From positions 109,852 through 173,851 of the forward strand of contig CALZBJ010000004.1 in assembly GCA_945619025.1 (NCBI GenBank): a stretch of DNA of 64,000 nucleotides, in the 5' to 3' direction. Made by a program: the position numbers and the translations under genes. This DNA comes from CALZBJ01 sp945619025. Its GTDB lineage: Bacteria > Pseudomonadota > Gammaproteobacteria > Cardiobacteriales > Wohlfahrtiimonadaceae. Each line of letters opens with the position of its first letter. Position 1 is the stretch's first letter. The notes below the pieces were generated by a model. That model had not been told where the DNA came from. It did no database searches and saw only the letters and a program-made list of their open reading frames with translations. Below, in pieces: positions 60,120 to 64,000 of this stretch.

Positions 60120-63100
60120 GTGAATAGAATATTTAAAGTAGTTTGGAATCAAGCGCTCGGCACTTGGATGGCCGTTTCAGAATTAGGCAATAAAAACCGC
60201 AAGACAAAATCGTCGCGTACGCAAAAAGCCACATTACTCGCCGGAGCACTCGGAGTCGCTCTAGCAGGGGCACAGGCGGAAGAAGTGACCAGTGAAGAGA
60301 TTATTGATAACGGAAAGCTTCTGGAGATTCGCAATCTTCATAAAGAGGATGGTGGATCATCAGGAGTTGTCTATAATAAAAAAATTACAGGTGAAAAATC
60401 TCTAGAGATTAGTGCGCCAAATGTTGGGTTCAAAGCGAACAAGCTGACGGATAGATATAAAGGTGAAGATGATCGCTATGGTCGAAGTGTTCAGTTGGAA
60501 TATACGGATGAGCCGAATGATTTTGAGGGAGATATTACCGTTAATCATGGGGTGTCCTTGCATGTTGGAAGGAAGAGTACAGATCATAATGTATTAGGAG
60601 ATGGCAATAATCTGTCTATTAATGGTTTTACAGACGTGACTATTTGGGGAAATGAAATAATTAATACGCTTGATTTTTCAGCAGGTGATTCTGAAAAGAT
60701 TACTAAGCATGAAAATGATCAGGGAAACTTTTTTGACAAAGAACCAAAAGAGGGTGGCGGGTATCATGATGCGCGTTCCTATTATGAATTGGGCGGTGGA
60801 ACTTTGCATTTATCGGCACTGTCTGGTTTGACTGTTAAAGGTGAGACAAACTTTACGGGTGGTGATAGTTTTCGTGTGGGTATTTCAGCTTACGAAGCAA
60901 AGGCTGATTTTAAAAAGAAAGCTACATTTAACTCGGGACAAGTTTCACTACAAGACAAGTCAGATTTTACCTTTCAGGACGTAGAAGTGAATAATACTGA
61001 TTTTACAGTGTATTCTTCTGAGATAAAATTCGAAAAGGAAACTATTTTTGGAGATGTGGGGAGAATTTTTCTTTATGATTCAAAGGGTAGTAGTGCGGAG
61101 AGGTTGAGACTTGAAGGGTCTGGTTCTTCATTTTCTGCGACGGGAGAAAGTGAGTTTAACGCACGGGATGGCATTTTAGTTGGCTCTAAAGATGTGGGGC
61201 ATGCTAGTTTTGAGGTTAATACGGGCTCAATAGTAAATGTTGAAAATGATATTGAGGTTAACAAGAGTAGTCTTAGTGTTTTAGATGGGTTAGGATTTAG
61301 TTCTGAGAGCCATTACGCTGATGAAAAAGATGGCAAGTGGTATAACAATCAAGGAGTTGAAGTTGATAACAGATTTGATACGCAAAATCAATCGGTTAAA
61401 TTAACATCTCCTGATACAAAGCAAGGCAGTAAGCTGGTAGTTAGTGGTGATATTAATTTTAATGGTGATGCTAATCAGTTTAATGTAGCAGGAAGTTCAG
61501 TTGAAGTTGCTGGTGATATTGTTGCTACTCAAGGATTGAAGTCGTTGGTGATGGGCTCAGATCTTACGAGTAAAAATGTTAAGTTGGGTTCCAAGGCCAA
61601 TATGGTGATGGGAGCTAGTGCATTAAAGACAACAGATTTTGAAGTAGGCGAAGGAAGTAATGTTTTTGTCGGTGGGAACACTATTGATGTTACAGGCAAT
61701 ATTGTTCTAAATAATCAATCGCGCATTAGTGATATGTCATATATCGATGGATCAAATGCGGGAGATAGAATTCAGTATATAGATATATATGCGCATCATG
61801 GCCTAACATACGATGAGTTTAAAAAAGTATTAGCAGGAGAGAAGTCTGATTCTGAGAATGATATTACAGGAAAGCCGTTGCGTTATGACATTGAAAAGCC
61901 AGCCTCATTACACGTTGGTGGAAATGCGATCTTAAAAGAAGGCGCAACGTACGATGCAAAAGGCGATGTAACCATCGGCCGCAAGCTCGATTTGGCATTT
62001 GATGATAACAAATTCTTAGTGCATGCAGGTAATGCATCTGTCGGAGCTGGAAGCGAGATTAAAGGATTGATCGGGATCGATAAAGGTAAAACCTTCAGCT
62101 TCAATGGTGGTAAAACAACATTCCATAAAGACCAAGACCAGCTATTTGGAACGCTTGCCGTTGGTAGTGGTGCAACGCTTGATATTTCAGGGCGTACCAT
62201 TGTAGATGGAAAAGGCACGGGAATACTCGATGTTAAGAAAGGGGGTACATTAATCGCGGGCGGTAAAGCGACAACGGTTAGCCATCTTCATAATAACGGC
62301 AGTGTTTATATTGGTAACGCAATCGATTATTGGCCAAACCCACACGGACTGCTAACGGTTAAAGGCAATTATATTGGTGGCGAAGGTAGTACCCTTTATT
62401 TTGGTAAAGTGACTGCTTCGGGTGACGAAGTGACGCCATTAACAACAGGTGGGCATAAAAACCTGATGATTGTTGAGGGGAACGCTAGCGGTAAAAGTAA
62501 TATTGATATCGGTGAAGTAACGTCCGCTGATAAGATAACTAAAAAAGGTGTTTTGCTCGTTCATGTGAAAGGTAACTCTACGCTAACACTTACACCATCG
62601 CAGCCATTAACTAGCGGAGGGGTTGAATATGGATTTGTGGGGCGTAAAGGCGTCGACACGATGGATCAAGGGCAAAATAGTTGGTATATCGTCAATGACT
62701 ATGTTGACGTGTCATCAAACCCAGGAGGAGAGCCTGTTGGTGATGGTGGTGAAAATCCAACTGAGCCAGAAAAGCCAGCTGAGCCAGTCGATAAGAGCGG
62801 ACAATATTCCCCTGAGGTGGGTGCATATCTTGCAAATCATGTATTAGGCAACATTATGTTTGAGCTTAAATATCATGATCGCCAATACCTTCCTGAATAT
62901 GAAGGGGTGTGGATGCACGCGAAAGCATCGTTCGGTAAATATCGTACGGATTTAGGTAGCGCGCTTGAGAGTAAGGTGGATTACTATACGATCCATTTAG
63001 GTAAAGACCTTCTTGATAAGCAAGAGTACAACGCTGGAGTGATGATCGCTTACGGATACAGTGATGGGAATACGAAAAACCATGCGCGTGGATTCAAGGC

Positions 63101-63704
63101 GGATCATAGCAGCCACGGTTTTGCACTCGGACTCTACGGTACATACAATTTTGATGAGCATAGTTATTTAGATGCATGGGCGCAATATGTCTTTATGCGC
63201 AATAGCATCGACTATAAAAATCAAAATGAGAAGTATAATAGCCGTGGAATCATTGCATCAATTGAAGCAGGGCATGCGTTTGATTTAAACGAAACCTTAA
63301 AACTTCAACCGCAAGCACAAATTACCTATATGGGTGTGAAGGCAGATGATTATGCGGATCGTGATAACACCAAGGTAACGACAAATCGCGGAAACGTTCA
63401 GCTACGTTTAGGGGCGCGTCTCTTTAATGAGCGTGCATGGTTTGATGGGCAAGTGACGCCGTATGCAGAGTTTAACTATATCCACAACACCAAACCGTTT
63501 GAAGTAAGACTAGAGGGGAATCGTTTTGGTCGCGATATTACGAACGCATCGGTTGCCGGAAATAAAAATCTCTATCAGTTAGAGCTTGGTGCGAAAACTG
63601 AGTTAGAGAATAACTGGACGATCAGCGGCGGTGTCTCTTTCACGAAAGGAAAAGATAAATATCGCGATACCCGTATCAAGCTTGATCTCCGTTATGAGTT
63701 TTAA
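60120..63704 (+). CDS. ESPR-type autotransporter (type Va) outer membrane protein
   Basis: The 1194-residue protein is a classical autotransporter. An extended signal peptide region (NRIFKVVWNQALGTWMAVSELG, then TQKATLLAGALGVALAGAQAEE) is followed by a passenger of about 810 residues made of short Gly/Asn/Ser/Val strands, as in right-handed beta-helices. A Pro/Glu/Gly linker (about 868-893) leads to a 12-strand barrel domain (about 925-1194) ending RYEF. I see no protease triad, lipase motif or RGD. The start is GTG at 60120. Codon use in about 60340-61900 is more AT-rich than in the 5' end and the barrel. It may be an adhesin, by inference. Confidence 0.9.
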   Translation: MNRIFKVVWNQALGTWMAVSELGNKNRKTKSSRTQKATLLAGALGVALAGAQAEEVTSEEIIDNGKLLEIRNLHKEDGGSSGVVYNKKITGEKSLEISAPNVGFKANKLTDRYKGEDDRYGRSVQLEYTDEPNDFEGDITVNHGVSLHVGRKSTDHNVLGDGNNLSINGFTDVTIWGNEIINTLDFSAGDSEKITKHENDQGNFFDKEPKEGGGYHDARSYYELGGGTLHLSALSGLTVKGETNFTGGDSFRVGISAYEAKADFKKKATFNSGQVSLQDKSDFTFQDVEVNNTDFTVYSSEIKFEKETIFGDVGRIFLYDSKGSSAERLRLEGSGSSFSATGESEFNARDGILVGSKDVGHASFEVNTGSIVNVENDIEVNKSSLSVLDGLGFSSESHYADEKDGKWYNNQGVEVDNRFDTQNQSVKLTSPDTKQGSKLVVSGDINFNGDANQFNVAGSSVEVAGDIVATQGLKSLVMGSDLTSKNVKLGSKANMVMGASALKTTDFEVGEGSNVFVGGNTIDVTGNIVLNNQSRISDMSYIDGSNAGDRIQYIDIYAHHGLTYDEFKKVLAGEKSDSENDITGKPLRYDIEKPASLHVGGNAILKEGATYDAKGDVTIGRKLDLAFDDNKFLVHAGNASVGAGSEIKGLIGIDKGKTFSFNGGKTTFHKDQDQLFGTLAVGSGATLDISGRTIVDGKGTGILDVKKGGTLIAGGKATTVSHLHNNGSVYIGNAIDYWPNPHGLLTVKGNYIGGEGSTLYFGKVTASGDEVTPLTTGGHKNLMIVEGNASGKSNIDIGEVTSADKITKKGVLLVHVKGNSTLTLTPSQPLTSGGVEYGFVGRKGVDTMDQGQNSWYIVNDYVDVSSNPGGEPVGDGGENPTEPEKPAEPVDKSGQYSPEVGAYLANHVLGNIMFELKYHDRQYLPEYEGVWMHAKASFGKYRTDLGSALESKVDYYTIHLGKDLLDKQEYNAGVMIAYGYSDGNTKNHARGFKADHSSHGFALGLYGTYNFDEHSYLDAWAQYVFMRNSIDYKNQNEKYNSRGIIASIEAGHAFDLNETLKLQPQAQITYMGVKADDYADRDNTKVTTNRGNVQLRLGARLFNERAWFDGQVTPYAEFNYIHNTKPFEVRLEGNRFGRDITNASVAGNKNLYQLELGAKTELENNWTISGGVSFTKGKDKYRDTRIKLDLRYEF

Positions 63705-63765
63705 TTAAGACAATCTTAACACTCTATGTATAGAGTCTATAGATAGGCGATAAGTATATTAAGAG

Positions 63766-63792
63766 AGCCACCTTCCGCTGAGGGTGGCTTTT
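63766..63792 (+). terminator. Terminator after the autotransporter gene
   Basis: AGCCACC pairs with GGTGGCT across a ten-base loop and is followed by a short T run, 62 bases after the stop. Confidence 0.75.
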
Positions 63793-63984
63793 GTATGTCT
63801 GGTCGGCGGGCTTTATGAATATTTGCCTAGTTTCTAGGCGATTTGAATCATTGGAAGTGGTGTATTTGCGGGCAGTTTCGTCTATACGGTAAGTTTTTCT
63901 AAAAAACCTCAAAATTCTTTCCTTGGTGAATCATGGTCTTATTATGGATTTATGACAATCTTTCGATTTTCTTTTAAATCGGGG

Positions 63985-63990
63985 TTGACG
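63985..63990 (+). promoter_or_regulatory. Possible -35 element at the window edge
   Basis: TTGACG within GGGGTTGACG is identical to the ten bases around the -35 of the tRNA-Arg promoter (37061-37070). The -10 would lie beyond the window. The preceding 63793-63984 holds nothing I recognise. Confidence 0.35.
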
Positions 63991-64000
63991 TATCTTAAAT

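Noticed and set aside
63724..63912. Minus-strand 62-codon frame after the autotransporter
   Set aside because: It covers the terminator, shows no coding character and matches no family.
1..64000. CRISPR array, insertion sequence, prophage or integrase
   Set aside because: No regularly spaced repeats, transposase motifs or phage genes were seen on either strand.

Overview
The window reads as core chromosome of a gammaproteobacterium. The gene order rsmG-parA-parB-atpIBEFHAGDC is the origin-proximal arrangement of that class. Other class markers are a tmRNA with tag ANDNNYALAA, an OxyR with the canonical cysteine pair, SpoT with gmk-rpoZ, RoxA and a DUF192 protein. Protein character and gene set bring the Cardiobacteriales (Ignatzschineria/Wohlfahrtiimonas type) to mind, but that is an inference from memory and was not tested. 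I see no insertion sequence, prophage, CRISPR array or rRNA. Two tRNAs (Arg-ACG, Glu-UUC) and ssrA are present.

Layout. 1-2585: molybdenum cofactor genes moaD (5' end cut by the window edge), moaE, mobA, moeA; moaA lies alone at 37.7-38.6 kb on the other strand. 2604-4974: rsmG and the chromosome partition pair parA-parB. 5003-12130: the complete nine-gene ATP synthase operon with its own promoter and terminator. 12144-18530: ppk1 with an SLC13-type permease carrying two RCK_C domains, a TyrB-like aminotransferase, a 34-residue membrane peptide and birA. 18560-24461 (minus): a 1085-residue exported protein built of peptidoglycan-binding-like repeats, mnmG, and an IalB-like periplasmic protein. 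24643-31945: gmk, rpoZ, spoT, a CHASE2 histidine kinase, roxA and a DUF192 protein; the three middle genes overlap. 32053-35366: rpsO, pnp with a leader hairpin, and smpB.

35530-39547: a D-2-hydroxyacid dehydrogenase, a SirB2-like membrane protein, tRNA-Arg, a 70-residue orphan, moaA and oxyR. 40016-45551: sucA-sucB-lpd, the 2-oxoglutarate dehydrogenase complex, behind a 468-bp intergenic region holding a G-rich 22-bp direct repeat. 45907-48798: a PagL-type lipid A deacylase divergent from a TetR regulator with a palindrome between them, tRNA-Glu, and gldA. 48965-53778: a cyanide-insensitive-type cytochrome bd operon (cydA, cydB, DUF2474 peptide) bracketed by two paralogous LysR regulators. 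54011-58602: small membrane proteins, ssrA, thiD, a macro-domain protein, a Sel1-repeat protein, and DUF2892 and DUF3108 proteins. 58708-63704: argF and a large ESPR-type autotransporter.

Most of the window is housekeeping. The parts that deserve a second look are the SpoT synthetase motif lacking its arginine, the spoT/CHASE2-kinase/roxA overlap, the repeat-built exported protein, the two LysR paralogues around the bd oxidase, the regulatory palindromes at pagL/tetR and gldA, the duplicated G-rich element before sucA, and the apparent compositional mosaic inside the autotransporter gene. I did not find a clearly new multi-gene system.
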